Assembly: GCA_016867505.1 (NCBI GenBank)
Contig: VGJH01000065.1
Coordinates: 1 to 7,216, forward strand
Source of the DNA: Candidatus Bathyarchaeota archaeon
Lineage (GTDB): Archaea; Thermoproteota; Bathyarchaeia; TCS64
Direction: 5' to 3'
DNA length: 7,216 nucleotides
Of this stretch, positions 1-5,814 are shown one piece after another. The notes below the pieces were generated by a model. That model had not been told where the DNA came from. It ran no database searches and saw nothing but the letters and a program-made list of their open reading frames with translations. Numbering within the stretch: position 1 is the stretch's first letter; every line of letters starts with the position of its first letter. Position numbers and translations under genes: made by a program.

Positions 1-161
1 TCAAGAAAGGTAAAAAAGATCTTATTATAATGCATCCATTACCAAGAGTTAATGAGATCTCAACAATAGTTGATGAAATGCCGAATGCATGGTACTTTAA
101 GCAAGTAAAACATGGAATCTATGTTAGAATGGCTTTAATCCTTCTCGCTTTAGGCTTATAA
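1..161 (+). CDS. pyrB: Aspartate carbamoyltransferase catalytic chain, C-terminal end (partial)
   Basis: This is the last 52 codons of a gene that enters from the left edge; the reading frame starts at base 3 and ends in TAA at 159-161. The visible protein carries the motif [11 protein letters not shown], followed by a tryptophan-tyrosine-phenylalanine stretch and then [15 protein letters not shown]. This matches the end of the ATCase catalytic chain, where HPLPRV(D/N)E holds the cis-proline loop that contributes to the carbamoyl phosphate and aspartate site. The enzyme condenses carbamoyl phosphate with aspartate, the first committed step of de novo pyrimidine synthesis in the cytosol. The true start, and whether a regulatory pyrI lies nearby, are outside the window. 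The gene converges on the methyltransferase, with only 9 bases between the stop codons. The assignment is strong despite the short fragment because the motif is specific to ATCase and not to ornithine carbamoyltransferase. Confidence 0.93.
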   Translation, partial: KKGKKDLIIMHPLPRVNEISTIVDEMPNAWYFKQVKHGIYVRMALILLALGL

Positions 162-165
162 AAAA
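160..165 (-). terminator. T-run after the methyltransferase gene
   Basis: On the minus strand a run of six T lies 5 bases after the methyltransferase stop codon. It overlaps the pyrB stop codon on the other strand. Archaeal RNA polymerase often terminates at short U-rich tracts without a hairpin, so this could end the leftward transcript. A short T-run in AT-rich DNA is weak evidence. Confidence 0.3.
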
Positions 166-170
166 CAATT

Positions 171-746
171 TTAACTAACATTTTTAATAGAATCAGGAAT
201 TTTATATAAATACATTTTATGGCTTCCTCCCGCTGGTTGGCTTAGTTCTTTATTTATCTCAACCCAACCAGTGATAGGAAAATCATAGCTAATGACTCGA
301 GATCCAGATTTTAACTCGACTTCAAGTTTTGGTTTTAACTTCATATTTCCACTTGATGTTAAATATAGTGTTACCACTGAAGCTTCAGATAAATCGACAT
401 CCATGAAATTTTTACGAAAAATAAAAATTTTGTCTTGTAAACCTTTTTCAATAATTTTTTTCTCAATTCCCTCAATCATATATGGATTAATTTCAAATCC
501 TACTGCTTTTTTTGCATTAAAAATTTCAACAGCTGTAAAGATTATTCGTCCATCACCACATCCAAGATCATATACAATATCGTTTGAAGAAATTTCAGCT
601 ATTTGTAGCATATTCCTTACCACTGGTTGAGGAGTTGGTACATAGGGAGCAAGACTATCTGGATGATCTCCCCATATAGTATCATCATTCCATGCAATCA
701 TTCTAGCCTCAAATGTATCTTTTTTATCCTTCTCTTCTTTAAACAT
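171..746 (-). CDS. aKMT-like (DOT1-like) protein lysine methyltransferase
   Basis: A 191-residue class I SAM-dependent methyltransferase. It contains YVPTP (35-39), a DLGCGDGR glycine-rich SAM loop (60-67), the acidic ribose-binding residue in GFEIN (E85), NFMDVDL (113-119), VVTLYLTSSGN (124-134) and SGSRVISYDF (148-156). This order and spacing match, from memory, the small crenarchaeal lysine methyltransferase aKMT, a DOT1-like enzyme that monomethylates many lysines on chromatin and other proteins. The first 34 residues, rich in lysine and glutamate and then in aromatic residues, extend beyond the roughly 160-residue aKMT core. ATG at 746 is the natural start, with AGGTTAT about 6-12 bases upstream as a weak ribosome site. 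It converges on pyrB and diverges from the adenosine-kinase-family gene. The alternative is another small-substrate methyltransferase; the YVPTP to DLGCGDGR architecture favours aKMT. Confidence 0.8.
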   Translation of the reverse strand: MFKEEKDKKDTFEARMIAWNDDTIWGDHPDSLAPYVPTPQPVVRNMLQIAEISSNDIVYDLGCGDGRIIFTAVEIFNAKKAVGFEINPYMIEGIEKKIIEKGLQDKIFIFRKNFMDVDLSEASVVTLYLTSSGNMKLKPKLEVELKSGSRVISYDFPITGWVEINKELSQPAGGSHKMYLYKIPDSIKNVS

Positions 747-770
747 AATTTATAACCTGAAAGTAGCAAT

Positions 771-776
771 AATATA
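771..776 (-). promoter_or_regulatory. Possible box A for the methyltransferase gene
   Basis: The minus strand reads TATATT here, about 25-30 bases upstream of the ATG at 746. This is the archaeal TATA-box distance for a transcript starting at, or a base or two before, the start codon. The surrounding DNA is so AT-rich that other placements are possible. Confidence 0.25.
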
Positions 777-793
777 CTAATTAGAAAAAATCA

Positions 794-822
794 TATTAAT
801 ATTCTTAAAAAAATTATTAATA
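794..822. repeat. Pair of 9-bp direct repeats with palindromic cores in a divergent promoter
   Basis: ATTAATATT occurs at 795-803 and again at 816-824. Each copy sits in the palindrome TATTAATA (794-801 and 815-822). The copies are 21 bases apart, two helical turns, and they bracket the TATA-like CTTAAAAA at 804-811. The geometry suits a dimeric regulator binding one face of the helix over the promoter. Chance is a real alternative in DNA of this composition. Confidence 0.35.
804..811 (+). promoter_or_regulatory. Probable box A for the adenosine-kinase-family gene
   Basis: CTTAAAAA is centred about 26 bases upstream of the TTG start at 833. That is the usual TBP-site distance if transcription begins at the start codon, so the mRNA would be leaderless. 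No Shine-Dalgarno-like sequence is visible before the TTG, which agrees with a leaderless message. Confidence 0.4.
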
Positions 823-832
823 TTGAATTAAA

Positions 833-1315
833 TTGGAATTAAAAACAGTTAAAATAAGTATTCCCTCAGAATGTAACTTAATCCTTGCTCAAAGCCACTT
901 TATTAAAACGGTTGAAGATGTATATGATGCGTTAGCATCATCTTCAGTAGGAATAAGGTTTGGTTTAGCTTTCTGTGAAGCGTCTGGAAAGTGTCTTGTT
1001 AGGCATGATGGTAATGATTCAGATTTAAGAAAATTGGCTGCAGAATCTGCCTTAATTTTAGGTTGTGGCCATAGTTTAATAATTTTTATTAAAAATGCTT
1101 ACCCGATTAATCTATTAACGCAACTTAAGATGGTTCCTGAGGTATGTAATATTTATGCAGCAACATCCAACCCAATCGAAGTAATAGTTGCTGAAACAGA
1201 TCAAGGACGAGGAATTTTAGGAGTAATTGATGGCAGTAAAAGTAAGGGCATTGAGGATGATAACGAAATAAACTGGAGAAAAGAATTTCTAAGAAAAATT
1301 GGATATAAATCTTAA
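833..1315 (+). CDS. Adenosine-specific kinase family protein (PF04008/DUF355-like)
   Basis: A 160-residue protein that matches the family along its whole length: AQSHFIKTVED (19-29), FGLAFCEASGK (43-53), RHDGND (57-62), GCGH (77-80), ATSNP (110-114), ETDQGRGILGVIDG (121-134) and WRKEFLRKIGYK (148-159). The family's name comes from a Pyrobaculum structure interpreted as binding adenosine; to my knowledge the cellular role is poorly tested, so kinase activity here is inherited annotation. The start is forced. The only usable codon after the in-frame TGA at 824-826 is TTG at 833 (ATT at 827 aside), and the protein then begins MELK as I recall for homologues. There is no ribosome site, and box A spacing suggests a leaderless transcript. 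It converges on the winged-helix gene with 7 bases between stops, and adk lies nearby, so a nucleotide-related role fits. Confidence 0.88.
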   Translation: MELKTVKISIPSECNLILAQSHFIKTVEDVYDALASSSVGIRFGLAFCEASGKCLVRHDGNDSDLRKLAAESALILGCGHSLIIFIKNAYPINLLTQLKMVPEVCNIYAATSNPIEVIVAETDQGRGILGVIDGSKSKGIEDDNEINWRKEFLRKIGYKS

Positions 1316-1317
1316 TA

Positions 1318-1324
1318 TTTTTTT
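1318..1324 (+). terminator. T7 run ending the adenosine-kinase-family transcript
   Basis: Seven T residues begin 2 bases after the TAA at 1313-1315 and run into the stop codon of the convergent gene. No hairpin precedes it. This is the type of oligo-T tract at which archaeal transcription commonly terminates. Confidence 0.45.
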
Positions 1325-1784
1325 ATGGAAATTGAGGTGTTTGTATCTCAATTAACAGTTTTCTACCAAGTTCAGTAAGTTCTAGGAGTTTCCATTTTAA
1401 TATCCCTAAACGTTGTAATGAACGTCTTACTCCTTCAGGAATTTTTCTTTTTTTGTTAACATTTGATAATAAAGTTAGTAATTCTTCTTTATACAAATAG
1501 ACTAAATTTCTCCTAGAAATATTTTCAAATTCACTCAATTCTTCTTGTGAGTAATTACTAACATTTAGTTCAGGTTCAATATCTTTAGGAAAAGATACAA
1601 AAAATGCTTTATTATTAAAAATTTTAATATATCCTAATTTTTCCAGACTTTCTAAGCTTCTTTCTGCACCTTCTTTATATCGCCAATATTTGTATAATTG
1701 ATCTATTTGTATTCCTGTTTTCGTTGAATGAAGCTGTCTCAGGACTTCGACCTGAATATTTCCTAGCAAATAACTACCCTTCAA
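1323..1784 (-). CDS. Unrecognised protein with two winged-helix-like segments
   Basis: A 153-residue charged, soluble protein I do not recognise. Residues 8-63 read as a winged helix: an N-terminal helix (NIQVEVLRQLH), a helix pair around IQIDQLYKYW and KEGAERSLESLEKLGYI, then a short strand-turn-strand (IKIFNNKAFFV). Residues 75-90 are an acidic linker. Residues 91-146 look like a second unit, with a recognition-helix-like RRSLQRLGIL and a closing LELTELGRKLL typical of a wing. This would fit a DNA-binding regulator or an archaeal basal or chromatin factor, but nothing shows its target. TTG at 1784 is used here; a second in-frame TTG at 1769 has GAAGGG 7 bases upstream and may be the real start, giving 148 residues. 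The gene lies 79 bases after adk on the same strand with its own TATA-like box, so it is probably transcribed separately. Confidence 0.6.
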   Translation of the reverse strand: MKGSYLLGNIQVEVLRQLHSTKTGIQIDQLYKYWRYKEGAERSLESLEKLGYIKIFNNKAFFVSFPKDIEPELNVSNYSQEELSEFENISRRNLVYLYKEELLTLLSNVNKKRKIPEGVRRSLQRLGILKWKLLELTELGRKLLIEIQTPQFP

Positions 1785-1819
1785 ATCAGTTTTAATTACT
1801 TTTTATCCTTTGTTTCTTG

Positions 1820-1825
1820 TTTATA
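1820..1825 (-). promoter_or_regulatory. Box A upstream of the winged-helix gene
   Basis: TATAAA on the minus strand, preceded by A-rich sequence, ends 35 bases before the TTG at 1784. Initiation about 25 bases downstream would leave a leader of roughly 10-15 bases. It sits in the 79-base gap after adk, which suggests that the winged-helix gene has its own promoter. Confidence 0.4.
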
Positions 1826-1863
1826 TTGTTTATGAAATATTTTTTTTAATAAATAGTAGTTTT

Positions 1864-2511
1864 TTAAGATTTTTCAATGAGTTTTTTCAGAGCTATTGGT
1901 AAATAGTTTATATCAATATCTCCTCGAATATTTTTTACACTATACTTTTTTTCATACCAATCAATTAAAGGCTGTGTTTTTTCCCAGTATACTTCTAATC
2001 TATGCTTAATTACACTCTCTTTATCATCGTCTCTTTGAATAATGTTTGAATGACAGACATCACATTGGCCAACAATTTTTGGGGGTTTATTTTCAAGATG
2101 ATAAATCGCCCCACATTTTGGGCAACTTCTTCGTTGGCTTAGTCTGATGATTATTTTTTCATCTTCTAAAATTACATTAATTACATGGTCCAATTTTTTA
2201 CCAATTTCTAAAAGAATTTGTTCTAGTGATTCTGCTTGTCTAACACTTCTTGGGTATCCATCTAGTATAAATCCATTTTTTGCATCAGATTCCATAATTC
2301 TTTCTTTAACCAGTTTATTAACTAAATCGTCTGGAACTAATTCTCCTTTATCCATGTATGTTTTAGCAACATTACCTAATGCAGTCTCTTTTGAAACTGA
2401 TTGTCTCAGCATATCTCCTGTAGTTATGACTGGAATTGAGTACATCTCTTCAATAATTTTTGCGCAAGTGCCTTTGCCCGATCCAGGTGGACCTAACAAA
2501 ACGATTCTCAA
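1864..2511 (-). CDS. adk: Adenylate kinase, long form with zinc-binding LID
   Basis: A 215-residue adenylate kinase (ATP + AMP = 2 ADP, cytosolic). From the chosen start it has the P-loop GPPGSGKGT at 7-15, the AMP-binding TTGDMLR at 30-36, DGYPR at 84-88, and a long LID with two CxxC pairs (C130/C133 and C150/C153) that should bind a structural zinc. QRDDD follows at 159-163, then HRLEVY, which supplies LID arginine contacts. This is the bacterial-type long enzyme, not the short trimeric archaeal AdkA. The frame stays open to a TTG at 2547, which would add 12 residues, but family members begin MRIVLLGPPG, so TTG at 2511 is preferred. A G-rich GGGGGCG lies 5 bases upstream of it. The gene diverges from the small membrane protein gene across about 130 bases. 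Confidence 0.94.
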   Translation of the reverse strand: MRIVLLGPPGSGKGTCAKIIEEMYSIPVITTGDMLRQSVSKETALGNVAKTYMDKGELVPDDLVNKLVKERIMESDAKNGFILDGYPRSVRQAESLEQILLEIGKKLDHVINVILEDEKIIIRLSQRRSCPKCGAIYHLENKPPKIVGQCDVCHSNIIQRDDDKESVIKHRLEVYWEKTQPLIDWYEKKYSVKNIRGDIDINYLPIALKKLIEKS

Positions 2512-2566
2512 AAGAACGCCCCCAAAGCCTTTCAGCAATGAAGTCAAGCAACATTATTAAAATTTA

Positions 2567-2573
2567 CTATAAA
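2567..2573 (-). promoter_or_regulatory. Possible box A for adk
   Basis: The minus strand reads TTTATAG here. Initiation about 25 bases downstream would fall near 2545 and give a leader of roughly 34 bases before the TTG at 2511. This also leaves the alternative TTG at 2547 without a leader. Confidence 0.35.
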
Positions 2574-2592
2574 TTTTTAGACAAGAATAAAC

Positions 2593-2598
2593 TATAAT
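2593..2598 (+). promoter_or_regulatory. Possible box A for the small membrane protein gene
   Basis: TATAAT at 2593-2598 is preceded by purine- and A-rich AATAAAC, which would suit a BRE. The expected start near 2621 gives a leader of about 20 bases before the ATG at 2641. The box lies back to back with the adk promoter. Confidence 0.35.
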
Positions 2599-2640
2599 AT
2601 TCTTAGTTAATCATTGAACTGTACAAAATAGTGAATTTTG

Positions 2641-2862
2641 ATGGAAATAGAAAATCATTTTACATATCTTGGTTTCATTCTAATTGCATTTGGCGTTTTT
2701 CTTGTATTTTTACCTTTAATAGCTCGTTTTATCCCTGATGTTGATAGAATTCCGTGGTTTATTTTATGGGTCTACAAAACTGATGGATTTACTTTCGTTA
2801 CCAGTCCATTATTAGTTTTAATTTCACTCTTAAGTTTTTTAATGTATTATTTTAAACGTTAA
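2641..2862 (+). CDS. Small two-helix membrane protein, DUF2905-like
   Basis: A 73-residue protein with two hydrophobic segments (about residues 8-29 and 50-69) joined by a loop containing DRIPWFILWVYKTDGFTF. The plan of helix, a proline-rich turn near 'RIP', a loop with aromatic residues (FTF), then a second helix opening with a proline and ending in YYFKR resembles DUF2905 proteins, in which the loop is usually GRLPGDI. I recognise this only by pattern. The function of that family is unknown. ATG at 2641 is chosen over the adjacent TTG at 2638. No signal peptide is apparent; both ends are probably on the same side, and the terminal KR suggests that side is cytoplasmic. Its TAA overlaps the stop codon of the convergent regulator by 4 bases (TTAA). 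Confidence 0.6.
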   Translation: MEIENHFTYLGFILIAFGVFLVFLPLIARFIPDVDRIPWFILWVYKTDGFTFVTSPLLVLISLLSFLMYYFKR

Positions 2863-3584
2863 CCTTTATTACGATATAGTTCTCTTAACGCATCGACAAG
2901 TTCTTCCTCACTTTTCAAATGTGAATATGCTAAAGGAATTCCTTCATGGCTTGCTAAGCTTTCAGCCAATGGATCTACTTGTTTCATTTCGCCATGTAAT
3001 ACTACTACTCTTGGTTTAAAAGGGCTAATTTTAACTGCTATCATTGGTGATCTTCCTTGACTTACTCCCGTGAAAATTAATGCCCTTTCGCTTGTTGCTC
3101 CAAATATTCGATAAAAATCTAGTCCAGAGAGTGTTAAAATCGCCTTATAACTGTCAACAATAGTATATCCAAAAAGGTGTTGATCCAGTTTATCTAAGCA
3201 GGTTAATACTTCTGCTTCTATTGCATCACATAATTGACCAACAGTTACTGGTGCAGTGAATTCTTTGATATCAATGAATACATCGCTTGGATCTAAAGTA
3301 ATTCTTGCCATTTGACGGATGTATTCTCCGCCTTTTCTAACATCAATTTCAATTAAAGCTTCAACATACCTTTTAATGAAACTTGAGCCTGGTGAAACTC
3401 TTCGACCTGTTTCATAATCTGAGATAACTGATGGTGAGAGATCAAGTACGTTAGCTAGTTCAATCTGGTTAACATTAAGTAACATCCGCCATTTCCTCAT
3501 CGTTTGTCCTGGGTTTATACTTAGAACAATTTCGCCAGCTATTCTTTTAGCTAGAGTTTCTTTAATTGGACTCGATGAAGCCAT
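2859..3584 (-). CDS. XRE-type helix-turn-helix regulator with C-terminal effector-like domain
   Basis: A 241-residue archaeal regulator. Residues 28-80 form a Cro/C1-type helix-turn-helix: TMRKWRMLLNVNQIELANVL, then SPSVISDYETGRRVSPGSSFIKRYVEAL, where the Q40 and SVISDYETG pattern marks the recognition helix. A helical linker follows. Residues about 105-238 form an alpha/beta domain (TIVDSYKAILTLSG, RALIFTG, PMIAVKISPFKPRVVVLHG, GIPLAYSHL) that may sense a ligand. The layout resembles archaeal predicted regulators I would place in COG1709, with moderate certainty. ATG at 3584 lies 38 bases after the porB stop, on the same strand, so it may be read through from the por operon; a T8 run just before the ATG may limit this. 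No strong ribosome site is visible. Regulation of PFOR or pyruvate flux is inferred only from position. Confidence 0.8.
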   Translation of the reverse strand: MASSSPIKETLAKRIAGEIVLSINPGQTMRKWRMLLNVNQIELANVLDLSPSVISDYETGRRVSPGSSFIKRYVEALIEIDVRKGGEYIRQMARITLDPSDVFIDIKEFTAPVTVGQLCDAIEAEVLTCLDKLDQHLFGYTIVDSYKAILTLSGLDFYRIFGATSERALIFTGVSQGRSPMIAVKISPFKPRVVVLHGEMKQVDPLAESLASHEGIPLAYSHLKSEEELVDALRELYRNKG

Positions 3585-3585
3585 T

Positions 3586-3593
3586 AAAAAAAA
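3586..3593 (-). terminator. T8 run between porB and the regulator gene
   Basis: Eight consecutive T residues on the minus strand lie 30 bases after the porB stop codon and one base before the regulator's ATG. In archaea such a tract can terminate all or part of the transcription without a hairpin. It could end the por operon and leave the regulator to a fraction of the polymerases. Confidence 0.4.
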
Positions 3594-3622
3594 TAAGATT
3601 CCCTAATAGAAAAGTATGGAGG

Positions 3623-4597
3623 TTAAAAACCACATTTATCTAGTAAGATCTCCCATTTTAAATTCACAGATTCTTGAATTTGTTCTAGTAATTTGACATT
3701 CTTTTCTGGTCTAAACAAGTGGTTAAAACGTCCTTGAGATTTTAGATAATCTTCAATAGGTCTTTTTGATTCAGGTCTTTTAGCTATTGAAAGACTCGGG
3801 GATGATAATTTATATATTGGTCTTCCATTTTGATAATTTACTTCATAGAGTGGAAAGACGCAAGTTTGAACCGCTAATCTGCTTATTTCTATTGTTTTTT
3901 CTGCTGGATATCTCCATCCTCGTGAACACGGAACAATCGCATGTAGGAATGTTGGGCCTTCTATTTCAATGGATTTACGTGTCTTCTTAACTACATCCAA
4001 TGGCCATGCAGCATTTAATGTTGCAAAATACGGTAATCCATGTGCAATTATAATCTCATCGATTGGCTTTTTAGTTTCCATTTTTCCTGAAATAACTTTT
4101 CCAGCAGGACTTGTTGTAGTCGAAGCTGTGAATGGTGTTGCCCCGCTTCTTTGTATACCTGTATTCATGTATGCTTCATTATCTAAAAGTACATATGTGA
4201 AATCATGTCCTCTTTCAATTGCACCAGACAAAGCTTGGAATCCAATATCATATGTTCCACCATCTCCTGCAAATGCTAGCACATCAATTTTTTCAAAGGT
4301 TGATAATGGGCCTTCTTTCCTTTTTTTCATAGCTTTTATTGCTGCCTCAATTCCACTAGCTGTTGCTGCTGTGTTTTCAAAAGCACTGTGAATCCAAGGC
4401 ACATCCCAAGCTGTATAGGGAAATGAACTCGTCGCAACCTCAAGGCAACCGGTAGCATTAGTCACTATTGTAGGTCCTCTAGTAGCTTTTAGCACTAATC
4501 TAACAATAATTGCCTCGTCACAACCCGCGCATAATCGTGCTCCAGGACATAATAAATCTGGTTTCTTAGCTAATTCTTTAAGACTAAGTTCACTCAT
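3623..4597 (-). CDS. porB: Pyruvate:ferredoxin oxidoreductase, beta subunit
   Basis: A 324-residue catalytic subunit that binds thiamine diphosphate and one [4Fe-4S] cluster. CAGC (C23, C26), ATGC (C51) and the cysteine of VPCSRGW (C224) have the spacing of the four PFOR cluster ligands. The TPP/Mg motif is GDGGTYDIGFQALSGA from 111, followed by LDNEAYMNTG at 138-147. The C-terminal EDYLKSQGRFNHLF is typical of PorB. With PorA it decarboxylates pyruvate and passes electrons to ferredoxin. ATG at 4597 is chosen because GAGGGAG at 4606-4612 lies 8 bases upstream. A GTG at 4606 would overlap the porA stop as GTGA and add three residues, but that ribosome site would be too close to it. Last of the four por genes, with 5 bases after porA. 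Confidence 0.95.
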   Translation of the reverse strand: MSELSLKELAKKPDLLCPGARLCAGCDEAIIVRLVLKATRGPTIVTNATGCLEVATSSFPYTAWDVPWIHSAFENTAATASGIEAAIKAMKKRKEGPLSTFEKIDVLAFAGDGGTYDIGFQALSGAIERGHDFTYVLLDNEAYMNTGIQRSGATPFTASTTTSPAGKVISGKMETKKPIDEIIIAHGLPYFATLNAAWPLDVVKKTRKSIEIEGPTFLHAIVPCSRGWRYPAEKTIEISRLAVQTCVFPLYEVNYQNGRPIYKLSSPSLSIAKRPESKRPIEDYLKSQGRFNHLFRPEKNVKLLEQIQESVNLKWEILLDKCGF

Positions 4598-4602
4598 GAT
4601 GG

Positions 4603-5814
4603 TCACTCCCTCAACCCTATGTACTGTAGGGTACTGATCCTTTCATTTTTGTCCTTTATTTTTATCAATTTTTGATATGTTTGAATAAGATTCTCGGGTG
4701 AAGTATCTCTTCCACCAAGGCCATGAACAAATCCAACAATAGTTGGTTTTTTATTATAATCATATAACGCTGATTTAATGTCTTGATATAATGGACCTCC
4801 CGTTGTACCAAAGCTAAGTGTTTTTTCAATAATTCCTATGGTTGAACAGTCCCCTATTGCTTCAATCAAAGCTTCTTTTGGAAATGGTCTATAAGTTCTA
4901 ATTTTAATTAATCCCGCCTTAATCCCCTGAGTTCTGAGTTGGTTCACTACATATTTTGATGTCCCCATAGCTGATCCAATACCAATTAAAGCAACTTCAG
5001 CGTCTTCCATTTTGTAGCCTTGAACAAGACCATAATTTCTACCAGAATATTTACTAAATTCATTTTCTGTTGAAGTAATAACTTTCAAAGCCATTTGCAA
5101 TGCTTCATGTTGCTGAACTTTATGTTCAAAATAGTAATCCTGTAAATCCATTGCTCCCATAGTGATTGGGCAGGATGGATTAAGTCTTAATTCTGTTTCA
5201 CCTAAATGTCCGGAAACTTTCGGGAAAGTTCTTTTTCCAATAAATGCCTTGATTATATCATCGTTTAGAGTGTAAACGTTCTCCATCGTATGGCTGATGG
5301 TGAAACCATCAAAACACACCATTATTGGTAATTGTACATTAAGGTCTTCAGCAATTCGCCATGCTATAATATGTGAATCATAAACCTCTTGACTATTTTC
5401 ACAATAGATTTGTATCCAACCACTATCCCTTGCTCCCATTGAGTCGCTATGGTCGTTATGGATGTTTAAAGGACCACTTAATGCTCTATTTACTACGGAC
5501 ATAACAATTGGTTGACGCATTCCAGAAGCAATGTACAAAATTTCCCACATCAATGCTAAACCATTTGCTGCTGTAGCTGTGTAAGCTCTCGCACCAGACG
5601 CCGATGCTCCAACACACGCACTAAGTGCACTATGTTCTGATTCAACAGCTACGAATTCAGAGTCAACAAGCCCATTAGCCACATACTCACTGAATTTTTC
5701 AACAATAATTGTTTGAGGAGTAATAGGATAAGCAGCTACAACATCCGGATTAACTTGTTTAATAGCATAAGCAACTGCTTCATCCCCATTCAAACCCATT
5801 AATTTTTGGCTCAT
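4603..5814 (-). CDS. porA: Pyruvate:ferredoxin oxidoreductase, alpha subunit
   Basis: A 403-residue subunit of the usual length. It has the N-terminal YPITPQT (29-35), which contains the threonine that contacts substrate. VESEHSALSACVGASASGAR (58-77) follows, then VVNRALSGPLNIHNDHSD (107-124), which contains the pyruvate-binding arginine (R110), and SMGARDSGWIQIY (125-137). This NRALS...DHSD region is the pyruvate type and not the 2-oxoglutarate or branched-chain type. A transketolase C-terminal domain lies at about 273-370 (ALIGIGSAMG, KIRTYRPFP, GLGGRD). The enzyme oxidises pyruvate with CoA to acetyl-CoA and CO2, reducing ferredoxin. ATG overlaps the porD stop as ATGA, and GAGATGAT at 5824-5831 lies 9 bases upstream as a ribosome site, so translation should be coupled. 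Confidence 0.96.
   Translation of the reverse strand: MSQKLMGLNGDEAVAYAIKQVNPDVVAAYPITPQTIIVEKFSEYVANGLVDSEFVAVESEHSALSACVGASASGARAYTATAANGLALMWEILYIASGMRQPIVMSVVNRALSGPLNIHNDHSDSMGARDSGWIQIYCENSQEVYDSHIIAWRIAEDLNVQLPIMVCFDGFTISHTMENVYTLNDDIIKAFIGKRTFPKVSGHLGETELRLNPSCPITMGAMDLQDYYFEHKVQQHEALQMALKVITSTENEFSKYSGRNYGLVQGYKMEDAEVALIGIGSAMGTSKYVVNQLRTQGIKAGLIKIRTYRPFPKEALIEAIGDCSTIGIIEKTLSFGTTGGPLYQDIKSALYDYNKKPTIVGFVHGLGGRDTSPENLIQTYQKLIKIKDKNERISTLQYIGLRE

Noticed and set aside
292..630. 112-codon plus-strand open frame opposite the methyltransferase
   Set aside because: It is antisense to a protein with clear SAM-methyltransferase motifs; its own translation shows no recognisable family or ribosome site.
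1785..1863. Repeated GTTTAT/ATAAACA words in the gap between adk and the winged-helix gene as a possible repeat array
   Set aside because: Only two or three short imperfect copies are present in very AT-rich DNA; the better reading is a single promoter box.
2450..2554. 34-codon ATG frame on the minus strand that overlaps the start of adk out of frame
   Set aside because: It could be an upstream or overlapping regulatory ORF, but it has no ribosome site or family resemblance. The adk frame is intact from the TTG at 2511, so no frameshift is needed.
2147..2560. 137-codon plus-strand open frame opposite adk
   Set aside because: It mirrors adk, whose P-loop, DGYPR and zinc-LID motifs are unambiguous; the antisense frame is a composition shadow.
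3787..4391. Two plus-strand open frames opposite porB
   Set aside because: They lie wholly within porB, which has all four cluster cysteines and the TPP motif; neither translation looks like a protein family.
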